From Flavobacterium psychrophilum (GTDB lineage: Bacteria > Bacteroidota > Bacteroidia > Flavobacteriales > Flavobacteriaceae), in assembly GCA_945862065.1 (NCBI GenBank), contig CAMAWT010000014.1, positions 10,676 through 74,675 on the forward strand: a stretch of 64,000 bases of DNA, given 5' to 3'. The notes under the pieces were generated by a model, which did not search any database, had not been told where the DNA came from, and worked only from the letters and a program-made list of their open reading frames with translations. Shown piece by piece: positions 53,600 to 62,750 of the stretch (positions are counted from its first letter, which is position 1; every line of letters begins with the position of its first letter). The position numbers and the translations under genes are program-made.

Positions 53600-55495
53600 A
53601 TGCCATTGACCGCTTTAGAAATTTTACAGAAATATTGGAAGCACGATAGCTTTAGATCTCCTCAAGAAGAAATCATCAATTCGGTTGTTGAAGGGAACGA
53701 TACCGTCGCTCTTTTGCCAACGGGAGGTGGAAAATCGATCTGTTTTCAAATTCCTGCTTTGATGAAAGACGGCATTTGTTTGGTCATTTCGCCATTGATT
53801 GCCTTGATGAAAGACCAGGTAAAGAATTTAGAAAAAATAAATATTAAAGCCATTGCACTTACGGGTGGCATTTCTGTTGATGAAACCATCACACTTTTAG
53901 ACAATTGCGTGTATGGAAATTATAAATTTTTATACCTCTCACCCGAAAGATTACAAAATGAATGGGTTCTGGAACGAATCAAATCACTACCCATAAATCT
54001 CATTGCCATTGATGAAGCACATTGTGTTTCGCAATGGGGTCATGATTTTCGTCCGGCTTATTTGAAAATCAATGTTTTAAAATACTTTTTCCCAAAAACA
54101 CCTTTTTTAGCATTAACTGCTACTGCAACACAACGAGTGAAAGATGACCTCATTAAGCAACTCGAATTGAATCATCCTGCTTTTTTTTCGAAGTCATTCG
54201 AAAGAAAAAACTTGGCGTATATGGTTGTAAATACGGAGGATAAACTACATTTAATTCAGCAAATTCTGACAAAAAACAAAGAATCTGCCATAGTATATGT
54301 AACCAATAGAAAGGCTTGTTATGAAATCTCAAATCAACTAGAAAAACTTGGGTTTTCTGCAACTTATTACCACGGTGGGATGCCTCCAAAAGAAAAGGAC
54401 GCCAACATGAATCTTTGGATGACAAACAAAGCGCAAGTGATTGTAGCCACCAACGCGTTTGGAATGGGGATAGACAAACCTGATGTAAAATCGGTGATTC
54501 ATTTGAATATTCCGCCCAATTTAGAAAATTATTATCAAGAGGCAGGTCGCGCTGGCAGAAATGGAGAAAAAGCATTTGCTGTTTTGTTGGTTAATTCTTC
54601 AGATACGATTCAAGCAACATCACAATTTATTTCAGTTTTATGTGATAAAGATTTTCTAAAATCGGTACTCATCAAACTTTTTAATTATTTTCAAATCGCT
54701 TATGGTGAAGGATTTAATGAAAGTTTCTCATTTAATTTACAGCATTTTTGCACAAAATACAATTTTCCAATTTTAAAAACCTACAATGCATTACAGTTTT
54801 TAGATCGACAAGGTGTCATTACGATTACATTAGAATTTTCTTCAAAAATAGCGATGCAATTCATTATTCCGTCAAAGGAAGTGATTCGGTATATGAGTTT
54901 AAATCCGAATGATGAAGAGGTTTTATTGACTATTTTAAGAACAAATCCTGGAGTTTATGATGTCAAAACAAACATTAATTTGTCATTAATTGCCAAAAAA
55001 TCAGCTACTGAAGAAGAGAAAATACTTTCGATTTTACACAAATTGCAAGAAAAGAATTGCATTGAATTATTTATTTCCAATAATGATTCTACCATATTAT
55101 TTAACGAAGTTCGAGAAGATGAAAAAAACATCCATCGTGTGAGTAAAAATTTAAGCCATCAAAACAATCTAAAAATGGAACAATTTGATGCTGTTTTAAA
55201 TTATATTAAACAAACAACTATTTGTAAAAGCAATATGTTGAGAACGTATTTTGGAGAGAAGAATGATGACAATTGTGGTATTTGTTCTTTTTGTATTTCG
55301 AAAAATAAAGAACCAATTGATTCTAAAACAATTGCTGCAGACATACTTAAATTGTTACAAAGTGAAAGTCTCAATTCAAGAGAGATTGAAAAAAGAATGT
55401 CGTTTACTAAAGATGATATTATATTTGCGTTACAAAAATTACTTGATAACGAAACGATTTATATGAAACCAAATAATGAATATTCAATAAAATAA
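53600..55495 (+). CDS. recQ: ATP-dependent DNA helicase RecQ
   Basis: 631 residues. SF2 motifs: LLPTGGGKSICFQIPA near residue 47, DEAHCVSQWGHDFRP near residue 138, ALTATAT, ATNAFGMGIDKPDV near residue 286 and QEAGRAGRNGE. The RQC region has a zinc site with Cys in CGICSFC near residue 552, and a short C-terminal winged-helix-like tail. No HRDC domain is evident. It unwinds DNA 3' to 5' in repair. Confidence 0.95.
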   Translation: MPLTALEILQKYWKHDSFRSPQEEIINSVVEGNDTVALLPTGGGKSICFQIPALMKDGICLVISPLIALMKDQVKNLEKINIKAIALTGGISVDETITLLDNCVYGNYKFLYLSPERLQNEWVLERIKSLPINLIAIDEAHCVSQWGHDFRPAYLKINVLKYFFPKTPFLALTATATQRVKDDLIKQLELNHPAFFSKSFERKNLAYMVVNTEDKLHLIQQILTKNKESAIVYVTNRKACYEISNQLEKLGFSATYYHGGMPPKEKDANMNLWMTNKAQVIVATNAFGMGIDKPDVKSVIHLNIPPNLENYYQEAGRAGRNGEKAFAVLLVNSSDTIQATSQFISVLCDKDFLKSVLIKLFNYFQIAYGEGFNESFSFNLQHFCTKYNFPILKTYNALQFLDRQGVITITLEFSSKIAMQFIIPSKEVIRYMSLNPNDEEVLLTILRTNPGVYDVKTNINLSLIAKKSATEEEKILSILHKLQEKNCIELFISNNDSTILFNEVREDEKNIHRVSKNLSHQNNLKMEQFDAVLNYIKQTTICKSNMLRTYFGEKNDDNCGICSFCISKNKEPIDSKTIAADILKLLQSESLNSREIEKRMSFTKDDIIFALQKLLDNETIYMKPNNEYSIK

Positions 55496-55496
55496 A

Positions 55497-56444
55497 ATGG
55501 AAAAATTACGTATTGTTTTTATGGGAACGCCTGAATTTGCTGTCGGAATACTAGACACCATCATCAAAAATAACTATGATGTTGTTGGAGTTATTACTGC
55601 TGCAGACAAACCAGCAGGTAGAGGTCAAAAAATAAAATATTCGGCAGTAAAGGAATATGCCATAGAACATCATTTAAATTTATTGCAACCCACCAACCTG
55701 AAAGATGAAACTTTTTTATCAGAATTAAAAAATTTGAATGCACATTTACAAGTGGTGGTTGCCTTTAGAATGTTGCCAGAAGTTGTTTGGAAAATGCCAA
55801 CTTTAGGCACATTTAACCTTCATGCGTCTTTATTACCCCAATACAGAGGCGCAGCGCCCATAAACTGGGCAATCATAAATGGCGAAACAAAAACAGGTGT
55901 CACTACTTTTTTTATTGATGATAAAATTGATACTGGGGCGATGATATTAAATAAAGAATGTTCGATTGAAGAAAATGAAAATGCAGGAGAACTTCATGAT
56001 AAATTAATGTATCTTGGACAAACTGCTGTAATAGAAACGCTTGAATTAATTGAAAAGCAACAAATTAAAACAACGCTGCAAGAAGATATTTATAATATTA
56101 AAACTGCCTTTAAATTAGATAAAGACAATTGTAAAATTGATTTTTCAAAAACAGGCGAGGAAATTCATAATTTAATTCGGGGATTATCGCCATACCCAAG
56201 TGCTTGGTGCTATTTTCACAATAATTTGGAAGGATGGAACGTTAAAATATATGATGCCGAGTTTGTATCTGAAAAACATGATTTTGATACAGGGCAACTT
56301 GTTGCGTCAAAAAAAGAATTAAAAATTGCAGTAATAAATGGGTTTATAAACATAAAAAGTATACAGTTTCCAGGTAAAAAACGGATGAAAACGAATGAAA
56401 TATTGAACGGAATGACATTTGAAATCTCAGCGAAAGCGTTATAG
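55497..56444 (+). CDS. fmt: methionyl-tRNA formyltransferase
   Basis: 315 residues, the normal length. MGTPEFAVGILDTI at the start; the catalytic region is FNLHASLLPQYRGAAPINWAI near residue 107 (Asn, His), and the Asp is in IDDKIDTGAMIL. A C-terminal oligonucleotide-binding domain follows. It formylates initiator Met-tRNA. It begins 1 base after the recQ stop. Confidence 0.95.
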   Translation: MEKLRIVFMGTPEFAVGILDTIIKNNYDVVGVITAADKPAGRGQKIKYSAVKEYAIEHHLNLLQPTNLKDETFLSELKNLNAHLQVVVAFRMLPEVVWKMPTLGTFNLHASLLPQYRGAAPINWAIINGETKTGVTTFFIDDKIDTGAMILNKECSIEENENAGELHDKLMYLGQTAVIETLELIEKQQIKTTLQEDIYNIKTAFKLDKDNCKIDFSKTGEEIHNLIRGLSPYPSAWCYFHNNLEGWNVKIYDAEFVSEKHDFDTGQLVASKKELKIAVINGFINIKSIQFPGKKRMKTNEILNGMTFEISAKAL

Positions 56445-56549
56445 TTCGTTTTTTTATAACTTAAACAATTCTAAAAAACCGAAACAAAAGCTTTTTATTA
56501 ACAAAACGATTGAGTTATCAACAAAAACGACAAAAACTGAATGAAGTAC

Positions 56550-56579
56550 TTGTACGCACTAGAATTTCTGCTAAATTTG
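56550..56579 (+). promoter_or_regulatory. promoter of the HU gene
   Basis: TTG (56550-56552), 19 bases, TAAATTTG (56572-56579). Perfect consensus spacing; about 60-base untranslated leader. Confidence 0.8.
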
Positions 56580-56647
56580 TTGTTATTATTAATAAATTTT
56601 AATAAAATTAATAAAGAATTTTAACCCAATTTAATACACAAATTATT

Positions 56648-56920
56648 ATGAACAAATCAGAATTAATCGATGCAATTGCTGCTGACGCTGGCATCACTAA
56701 AGCTGCTGCTAAATTAGCTTTAGAATCATTTTTAGGAAACGTAGGATCAACTTTGAAAGAAGGTGGTAGAGTTTCTTTAGTTGGATTCGGATCTTGGTCT
56801 GTAACTAACAGAGCTGCAAGAGATGGTAGAAACCCACAAACTGGAAAAACTATCCAAATTGCTGCTAAAAATGTAGTTAAATTTAAAGCTGGTGCTGAAT
56901 TAGAAGGTTCTTTGAACTAG
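56648..56920 (+). CDS. DNA-binding protein HU
   Basis: 90 residues: MNKSELIDAIAADAGITKAA, GRVSLVGFGSWSVTNRAARD, GRNPQTGKTIQIAAKNVVKF. The HU/IHF family, with the proline of the DNA-intercalating arm in RNPQTG. Codons favour those of highly expressed genes more than neighbours do. Own promoter and terminator. Confidence 0.95.
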   Translation: MNKSELIDAIAADAGITKAAAKLALESFLGNVGSTLKEGGRVSLVGFGSWSVTNRAARDGRNPQTGKTIQIAAKNVVKFKAGAELEGSLN

Positions 56921-56947
56921 TCTAATCTTCAGTTTTTTGAATAAATT

Positions 56948-56977
56948 AATCACTCGCAATGCGGGTGATTTTTTTTT
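56948..56977 (+). terminator. terminator after the HU gene
   Basis: AATCACTCGC (56948-56957) pairs with GCGGGTGATT (56961-56970, one G-T pair), followed by a T run. Confidence 0.88.
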
Positions 56978-57048
56978 GAAAAAAGTAAAATAAAATTAAT
57001 TTGTAACCCGCTTTTTTTTTTACTTTTATAAAAAATGAATACGTAAAC

Positions 57049-57606
57049 ATGGTAAAAAATATAGAAAAAGGACTTTTACTTATTTCAGACCCTTCCATAA
57101 TTGGAGATAGTACTTTTAACAGAAGTATTATTCTACTTACAGAACACAACGGTAAAGGTTCGGTTGGATTTGTAATCAACAAACCTACAGAACATTCGCT
57201 TCACGAATTAATTAATGAAATCAATGCTGATTTTGTTGTGTATGACGGAGGTCCTGTAGAACAAGATAATCTCTATTTTATTCACACTTTACCACATCTC
57301 ATAACAAATAGTATTGAAATAGCTGATGGAATTTATTGGGGTGGCGATTTTGAATTGACAAAAAATCTGATAAATCAAGGTTTAATAACCAAAGAAAACA
57401 TCCGTTTTTTTCTAGGTTATTCAGGTTGGACAAGAAATCAATTGGAGTCAGAAATTGACATGAAGTCTTGGATTCCAATAAAAAACGACCTTAAAATCAA
57501 ACTATTACAAAAAAATTCCAAAACTTTTTGGAAACAAAAAATCGCTGCACTTGGAGGTGATTATTTGATTTGGTCTAATGCTCCCGAAAATCCAATTTTA
57601 AACTAA
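57049..57606 (+). CDS. YqgE/AlgH family protein
   Basis: 185 residues with the UPF0301 pattern: KGLLLISDPSIIGDSTFNRS, then GSVGFVINKPTEHSLHEL, and FFLGYSGWTRNQLESEI near residue 122. Cytoplasmic; the molecular role of the family is not clear. It converges with the aminotransferase at 57603, overlapping by 4 bases. Confidence 0.9.
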   Translation: MVKNIEKGLLLISDPSIIGDSTFNRSIILLTEHNGKGSVGFVINKPTEHSLHELINEINADFVVYDGGPVEQDNLYFIHTLPHLITNSIEIADGIYWGGDFELTKNLINQGLITKENIRFFLGYSGWTRNQLESEIDMKSWIPIKNDLKIKLLQKNSKTFWKQKIAALGGDYLIWSNAPENPILN

Positions 57607-58439
57607 TTAGCAATAGATTCATTTAAAATAGAAACCAGCTGCTTTGCAATTGTTGAAGTGTAATTTTTCTTTCTATATCGTGTGATGGGTTGAATTCCTA
57701 CAATGACATTCGAAAGAAATAATTCATCCGCTTTTTGAAGATCAAACGGAGAAATAACTTCTTCCACAACTCGCAATCCCTCAATTTTTTTGGCTAAAGA
57801 CAGTAATTGCTTGCGCATCATACCATTCAAACAACCTTCAGAAAGTGGTGGTGTTATTAAAGTGTTGCCCATCAGCATGAAAATAGAGCCATTCAATGCT
57901 TCTACAACATTTTTATCATTATTTATTACGAGTGCATTTTGTAATCCATTTTCATGTGCATAAATACTGCCCGTTATAAACAACATCTTGTTGGTTGTTT
58001 TCAAGGTTGATAATAAAGTCTTTGGAACAAGAAAATCTTTATACAAATCTACTTCATAGTTTGAATCGTCAAGTTGATATTCTTTATTGTCAAGTTTAGA
58101 AGCCTGAATCAAAAAAGAAACATCGCGTGATTGGGGCAAATAATAACCTCCATCATTTCTAAAAACTGTAAAGCGAACCCGAGCACTTTCTAAAATATCT
58201 AATATATCAACTAATGCAAGTATTTGACTTTCAAAATATTCTAAAGTAAAATTTGCAGGAATTTTCATTCTAACAATTCGCATGGAAGCCATTAATCTAA
58301 AATAATGATCTTCGAGAAACAAAATGGAATTGTTATAAATTTTTAAGGTTTCAAAAACTCCGTCTCCAAAAAGAAAAGCGCGGTTTGAATTTGAAATAGA
58401 AGTGTCATTAGAAAGGATTTCGCCGTTATAATTAATCAT
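57603..58439 (-). CDS. class IV aminotransferase, aminodeoxychorismate lyase-like
   Basis: 278 residues of the fold-type IV PLP family. The PLP lysine is probably in LLSTLKTTNKMLFITGS near residue 148. Conserved FLFGDGVFETLKIYN at residue 23 and VVEALNGSIFMLMG near residue 178 are typical of PabC/BCAT-like members. PabC makes p-aminobenzoate for folate; D-amino acid transaminase is an alternative. No folate genes are adjacent. Confidence 0.82.
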   Translation of the reverse strand: MINYNGEILSNDTSISNSNRAFLFGDGVFETLKIYNNSILFLEDHYFRLMASMRIVRMKIPANFTLEYFESQILALVDILDILESARVRFTVFRNDGGYYLPQSRDVSFLIQASKLDNKEYQLDDSNYEVDLYKDFLVPKTLLSTLKTTNKMLFITGSIYAHENGLQNALVINNDKNVVEALNGSIFMLMGNTLITPPLSEGCLNGMMRKQLLSLAKKIEGLRVVEEVISPFDLQKADELFLSNVIVGIQPITRYRKKNYTSTIAKQLVSILNESIAN

Positions 58440-58440
58440 A

Positions 58441-58464
58441 AAAAAGTCCCGTTATAGTGGGACA
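58441..58464 (-). terminator. terminator after the START-like gene
   Basis: Minus strand GTCCCACTATAACGGGAC followed by six T and then directly the ATG of the aminotransferase. It separates the two minus-strand genes. Confidence 0.75.
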
Positions 58465-58485
58465 AATATAGTTTAAAAAACAAAT

Positions 58486-58878
58486 TTAAACAGAACCAAT
58501 GACATGTTTTAAATCAGATACTTGATTTTCCCATAATTGTATTGATTCTTGAATTTCATCTTGAAGTGCAAAATCAATAATCATTAAAGAAACGTCTTTT
58601 GTAATTTCGTCCTCAAGAATTCTAATTTCAAAGAAGTACTCGGTATCTTTTTTATCTTCATCAAGCCATTTAAACTTAACTTTTTCTCCGGATTTTTTAG
58701 AAACTAATTTTGCATTTTCCTGAGAATCATTCCATTGAAAGGTAAAAAATTCACCTCTAGAATTCACATTATCTGCAAACCATTCCTGCAAACCAGATGG
58801 AGAAGATATGTATTGATATAATAACTGAGGAGAAGAATTTACAGGGAATTCGATCTCATAACGTACTTTTGAGGACAT
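58486..58878 (-). CDS. START-like/AHSA1-type domain protein
   Basis: 130 residues. YEIEFPVNSSPQLLYQYISS, PSGLQEWFADNV and FFEIRILEDEITKDVSLMI are typical of the SRPBCC fold. Similar small proteins are widespread in Flavobacteria and annotated as START-like. Probably binds a hydrophobic ligand or protein; role unknown. Confidence 0.82.
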   Translation of the reverse strand: MSSKVRYEIEFPVNSSPQLLYQYISSPSGLQEWFADNVNSRGEFFTFQWNDSQENAKLVSKKSGEKVKFKWLDEDKKDTEYFFEIRILEDEITKDVSLMIIDFALQDEIQESIQLWENQVSDLKHVIGSV

Positions 58879-58957
58879 GGTCTAAATTTTTTGGAAATAT
58901 ATAATATTTATTTAAAAAAAACACCTTTAAAAAAAATATTTTTTTTCAAATTAATAT

Positions 58958-58987
58958 TTGGTCAATTACATATAAATGGTATATTTG
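58958..58987 (+). promoter_or_regulatory. promoter of the tRNA-Met gene
   Basis: TTG (58958-58960), 19 bases, TATATTTG (58980-58987), 36 bases upstream of the tRNA. Confidence 0.8.
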
Positions 58988-59022
58988 CACCCGCATTGAA
59001 CGAGATGCACAACAGATATTTT

Positions 59023-59096
59023 GGCGAGGTAGCTCAGTCGGTTAGAGCGCAGGATTCATAACCCTGAGGTCGGGAGTTCAAATCTCCCTCTCGCTA
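59023..59096 (+). tRNA. tRNA-Met (anticodon CAU)
   Basis: 74 bases without encoded CCA. Acceptor stem GGCGAGG with TCTCGCT, D-arm AGCTCAGTCGGTTAGAGC, anticodon CAT at 59057-59059 in loop TTCATAA, TPsiC arm GGGAG/TTCAAAT/CTCCC. One A-C mismatch closes the anticodon stem. Elongator Met is most likely; a lysidine-modified tRNA-Ile2 also has a CAT anticodon in the gene and cannot be excluded. Its 3' half is the integration site of a mobile element. Confidence 0.93.
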
Positions 59097-59097
59097 C
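59055..59097 (+). repeat. att core, tRNA copy (43-base direct repeat)
   Basis: From the anticodon loop of tRNA-Met (TTCATAACCCTGAGG...) to one base past the gene. It repeats exactly at 62854-62896. It keeps the tRNA intact, as tRNA-directed integrases do. Confidence 0.9.
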
Positions 59098-59102
59098 AAA
59101 TT

Positions 59103-59136
59103 AACCCCTTAATATTCAGGTATTAAGGGGTTTTTT
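59103..59136 (+). terminator. terminator after tRNA-Met
   Basis: AACCCCTTAAT pairs with ATTAAGGGGTT (11 bases, 8-base loop) and is followed by T6. Confidence 0.9.
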
Positions 59137-59170
59137 AATTGCGTTTGAATTAAAGAGTACGATTTTGCTC

Positions 59171-59247
59171 AAGTGAGGAAGTTGAGATCTATAGACACGC
59201 CAAGCCTTACTACCACTACATAAAAGGAGGATTTTTCAAGTGAGGAA
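59171..59247 (+). repeat. two AAGTGAGGAA direct repeats (left arm sites)
   Basis: Copies at 59171-59180 and 59238-59247, 67 bases apart. Two more lie inside the right end (62751, 62764). The placement, about 75-140 bases inside each att core, fits integrase or excisionase arm-type binding sites. The rest of 59137-59320 shows nothing coding. Confidence 0.55.
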
Positions 59248-59320
59248 CTATTAAAATAAGGTAAAAAATATAAAACCACCCATTTAACCGATACATATAT
59301 TAGAATTTTGCCACTTCCTT

Positions 59321-59626
59321 TTATAAAAGTTTATTGATTTTGTTTGTAATTACTTCAATATCATAAGCATCATCAGTAATACGATATTTCTCTGGGTTTC
59401 GCTCTACAAGAAATTCATTTATAAAATATCTATCATTTTCTTTGTAAATCTTAGCTTCAAATATGATAAATCCCGTCCATGACCGCTGAAAAAAAAGTGT
59501 ATCGTTTTCAAACTTGATGCGCCATCTGTTCTCCATTTCTTTGGGAGACAATCCAAGTATCAGTTTTTGGTATTCCTCCTCATTGAACGATAAATCAATA
59601 GCTTCCTCCGAAGTCACAATTAACAT
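59321..59626 (-). CDS. hypothetical protein of the tRNA-Met island
   Basis: 101 residues, no signal peptide. MENRWRIKFENDTLFFQRSW near residue 31 followed by TGFIIFEAKI recalls small cytoplasmic proteins with a W-x-I...LYFHRSWTG pattern found next to ADP-ribosylation genes; this is from memory and no such partner lies here. It probably folds as a small beta-rich domain. Role unknown. Confidence 0.6.
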   Translation of the reverse strand: MLIVTSEEAIDLSFNEEEYQKLILGLSPKEMENRWRIKFENDTLFFQRSWTGFIIFEAKIYKENDRYFINEFLVERNPEKYRITDDAYDIEVITNKINKLL

Positions 59627-59673
59627 TCTATAATTTAATTTACTGCATATTTGAAGTTACCTATTTTTACTAA

Positions 59674-60180
59674 TTATTCATTATAAGAAACTTTAAAACC
59701 AGCACTTAATACTAACATAATCATTGAAATAACGACAAAAATAATTAACAAAATAGATGATAATATTATAAAAAATATCACCCACTTATTTTCAGTTGTA
59801 TGTTGTATCATTAAAAGTTTATATTTTTTTCTAATGATAAAACCTTTAATAAAAATTCCAACTATTATCAAAATCGATAATATTAAAATGACTGGCGAAT
59901 ATAAATTGTAACTATCAGCAACTTCTTTTTTTACAATACCTCCTAAATCAAATTCACGATAATGTTCATAATACGGACTATTTTGAACTATCCTATTAAA
60001 TAATATAGATTGAATAAAAAAATATATCCAAAAAAATATATTACTCATAATCAGAATTAATAATGATTTTAAGAAAAATGAACGATATTTAAATAATTTG
60101 ATTTTTGTTTTGTATTTGAAAATCCAAAACAACCCAATTCCAAAAAACACTGAAAGCAAAAACACTAAATAACTACCCAT
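59674..60180 (-). CDS. four-helix membrane protein, unknown
   Basis: 168 residues with four hydrophobic segments: YLVFLLSVFFGIGLFWIF (near 4), LLILIMSNIFFWIYFF (near 40), VILILSILIIVGIFIKGF (near 96) and VIFFIILSSILLIIFVVIS (near 134). Loops are Lys/Tyr-rich. No family recognised. Strongly AT-rich. It lies between the 101-residue gene and the MORN-repeat gene, all transcribed leftward. Confidence 0.65.
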   Translation of the reverse strand: MGSYLVFLLSVFFGIGLFWIFKYKTKIKLFKYRSFFLKSLLILIMSNIFFWIYFFIQSILFNRIVQNSPYYEHYREFDLGGIVKKEVADSYNLYSPVILILSILIIVGIFIKGFIIRKKYKLLMIQHTTENKWVIFFIILSSILLIIFVVISMIMLVLSAGFKVSYNE

Positions 60181-60288
60181 ATTAAAAAAAAATATCTTCT
60201 TTTATATTCGCTTAGACACTTCATACTAAAAAATCATCAGGTCCTTCGAAGTCACAATTCACTTTCCATTCGGTTCTAATTTATTTGT

Positions 60289-61476
60289 TTACAATTTCAT
60301 TGCGCACTGTCTGCTACAACAAGCATTTTCATATATTGTCCAGTCCTTATAATTATGACTACCTATATAAGGATAGCAAGGAGTTAATGATTCTTTATGT
60401 TCGGTGGTTATTCCATAATAATCTTTTCTGAATCCCCAACCGGAAAAACTTCTATTACAGATATAACAAGCTCTATTATTTGGAGTTTTAAGCACTATTT
60501 TACATTTTTTGCATCTTTCGCCATTAATATTGGTTCCAGATTGAGAAAGTTTTGATGAAGAATCTTTAAATAAAGGATTATTTGAAATCTTTTCAAACTC
60601 ATTCTGAATATCTCCCATTATATTTGTTGTGGATTGGCTATTGTTAACATTAGTGCTCTCTGAACTCGAATTTGAAATATTATCTTGTGCTACCTTATAA
60701 TTATTAGTGTTAGATGGTATAAATATATTATTGGACCATTTTCCTTCTTTAATTATTCCGGAAGCAAAAGTAAATTTCCCTTGACCTTGTCTAACTCCAC
60801 TTACCCAATCTCCTTCATATTTATCTCCATTTTTAAATAAATAAATGCCAAATCCTTGAAGTGCATTATTAACAAAATCCCCTCCATATACGTCACCATT
60901 ATTCCAAACGAAAATTCCTTTTCCATTTTGTGTATTGTATAAAAAATCTCCTTCATATTGATTACCATTACTCCATTTATAATAACCTTTTCCTGTTCTA
61001 TAACCATTTACATAATCACCTTTGTAATAATCCCCATTATTAAAGTTATATATTCCATACCCATCTATACAATTACCACTTATACAACCCACTAATTCCG
61101 GTTCTTGTTTATTTATTATTAATCCACTATTTTTACTTGAAGCAGATTTTAATTCATTAGTTTTCGGTTTTTCATAATTGTTAACTAACACTCCATTTTT
61201 CCAAATTCCTTCATCAATTTGACCTGAAGCATATTTTAATAGACCATATCCATCAAAATAACCATTATAAAAATTACCCGTGTAGACATCTCCATTATTC
61301 CATTTATAAACCCCTGTGCCTACTTGTGAACCATTTTTATATTCACCTGAATATAAATCACCATTTGAAAATCTGAAAGAGCCGCTTCCATTAAAACAAT
61401 CACCTTTCAAACATTGAGAATAAGTTGGAATACTTATAATTCCAATTAAAAAATACAGAAATAATTTATTTTTCAT
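60289..61476 (-). CDS. secreted MORN-repeat protein with Cys-rich C-terminal domain
   Basis: 395 residues. Signal peptide MKNKLFLYFLIGIISIPTYS. Two blocks of MORN repeats (about residues 20-100 and 130-255; units like NGDVYTGNFYNGYFDGYG), each opened by a C-x4-C-x-[DN]-G-x-G segment, which points to duplication of the block. A Ser/Asn-rich linker follows. The C-terminal 70 residues hold eight Cys in the order CxxC, CYxC, C, CC, C plus FSGWGF and a HNxxxW motif. The same domain ends the adjacent lipoprotein (10 bases away). Exported, perhaps surface-attached; the Cys set could bind zinc or form disulfides. Confidence 0.75.
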   Translation of the reverse strand: MKNKLFLYFLIGIISIPTYSQCLKGDCFNGSGSFRFSNGDLYSGEYKNGSQVGTGVYKWNNGDVYTGNFYNGYFDGYGLLKYASGQIDEGIWKNGVLVNNYEKPKTNELKSASSKNSGLIINKQEPELVGCISGNCIDGYGIYNFNNGDYYKGDYVNGYRTGKGYYKWSNGNQYEGDFLYNTQNGKGIFVWNNGDVYGGDFVNNALQGFGIYLFKNGDKYEGDWVSGVRQGQGKFTFASGIIKEGKWSNNIFIPSNTNNYKVAQDNISNSSSESTNVNNSQSTTNIMGDIQNEFEKISNNPLFKDSSSKLSQSGTNINGERCKKCKIVLKTPNNRACYICNRSFSGWGFRKDYYGITTEHKESLTPCYPYIGSHNYKDWTIYENACCSRQCAMKL

Positions 61477-61486
61477 ATTATTTTAT

Positions 61487-61954
61487 TTATAAATCCATTG
61501 CACAACTTCTACTACAACAAGCATCTTTATAGATTGACCACATAAGTGAATTATGAATATTTAATTCGGGAATACAATTAACTATACTTTTCGATTGTTC
61601 ATTAATAACATCACCATCACTTTTAATAAATCCCCAACCGAAAAAATTATTATTACAGTAATAACAAGCCCTATTACTTGGAGTGATAAGTTCAGTTTTG
61701 CATTCACTACATCTTACAATGTTCTCTTCAATATATTCTGGAGTCGAAGAATTTTCATTTGAAACATCTTGATTAGTTTCAGTATTTTTATTTGAATCAG
61801 TCCAGTCTTCAACTATTTCAGGTTCGCTTTTTGTATTTTGATGATTGTTTTCAATTGGTGTTGCATCTGAATTAATTCCGTCTATGTTTGAGTTTTTACA
61901 GCTGAAACAAACTATTAAAACTATTATTATCAAAGTTTGCTTTATGATTTTCAT
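61487..61954 (-). CDS. lipoprotein sharing the Cys-rich C-terminal domain
   Basis: 155 residues from ATG 61954 (MKIIKQTLIIIVLIVCFSCK), which gives a proper lipobox (CFSC). A Ser/Thr/Asn-rich spacer with acidic stretches follows. Then comes the same eight-Cys domain as in the MORN protein: CSEC, TPSNRACYYCNNNFFGWGF, C before IPELNIHN, and ACCSRSCAMDL at the end. Identical residue blocks (TP-NRACY-CN, GWGF, ACCSR-CAM-L) show common origin. It is the upstream gene of the pair. Confidence 0.75.
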   Translation of the reverse strand: MKIIKQTLIIIVLIVCFSCKNSNIDGINSDATPIENNHQNTKSEPEIVEDWTDSNKNTETNQDVSNENSSTPEYIEENIVRCSECKTELITPSNRACYYCNNNFFGWGFIKSDGDVINEQSKSIVNCIPELNIHNSLMWSIYKDACCSRSCAMDL

Positions 61955-62112
61955 TTTTTTAATAAAATTAATATTAAAACCTCTAATATTCAAACTTTTC
62001 TATCTTTGAATTTATAAAAACAAAAATAGCAAAATAATTTTAACATTTTTATATTTAAAAGGAAACCTACTCATTTTCAAAGAAATATAACTTTTATATA
62101 ACATTATTAAAA

Positions 62113-62394
62113 TTATATTATTTGAAGTTTAAGTGCGGTTGATTTAACTTTCAAAATGGTATTAGTTGATTTATTCGTAAGTCCGGATATTTGCCGGATT
62201 GATAATTTCTTTTTTAATAATCTCAAAACATCCGAATGTTTTTGGATTGTTTCTTCTTCAGTTTCAATAGAACCTGATTTTCTTCCCACCTTAGCGCCAT
62301 TCTTAATATGATTACGATAGCCGGAAACCATCCTGCTTTTAGTTAGTTGTGCTTCCATATTAGCAACACTAAACAAAATCTGAACCATAAACAT
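62113..62394 (-). pseudogene. serine recombinase, C-terminal fragment
   Basis: 93 residues matching the end of the resolvase catalytic domain and its HTH: MVQILFSVANMEAQLTKSRM, GAKVGRKSGS, and LLKKKLSIRQISGLTNKSTN. The N-terminal part with the catalytic Ser is missing; homology-like sequence (PNSLSMF) continues a few codons upstream of the ATG and then breaks near 62410, where an unrelated plus-strand frame begins. Inactive remnant. Confidence 0.75.
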
Positions 62395-62404
62395 AGATAA
62401 TGAA

Positions 62405-62725
62405 TTGGGAGAACCAGCAACACCGTATAGCAGATCTAAAGCTCATAGTCACAACGTATCCTATTATACCGATAAAGACGGAAAAACAAATTTAAATCCG
62501 GAAAAATTTGGTATTGAATCAATAAAAAAAATGTATTCCATTCAAATTGATAAAATACTAAATAACCCAAAAAATATAGAATCAAATTTTGATTCTTACT
62601 ACTTTACTATTGTAAATGTAAATAAATCTTACTTTCTAGTTTTTGCAATGGGTTACATTGACCCAATTGACAGCAATGAAAGAATGACCGAAGAATTTAC
62701 TATTGCAATGCAATTACGAAATTAA
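62405..62725 (+). pseudogene. orphan C-terminal fragment of an unknown protein
   Basis: 106 codons open from a TTG at 62405, preceded by an in-frame TGA. GEPATPYSRSKAHSHNVSYY looks like the middle of a larger protein rather than a beginning, and no good start or promoter precedes it. It abuts the truncated recombinase, so both were cut at the same junction. Family not recognised. Confidence 0.45.
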
Positions 62726-62750
62726 TTTATGCCAATAAAATTAAAAAAAC

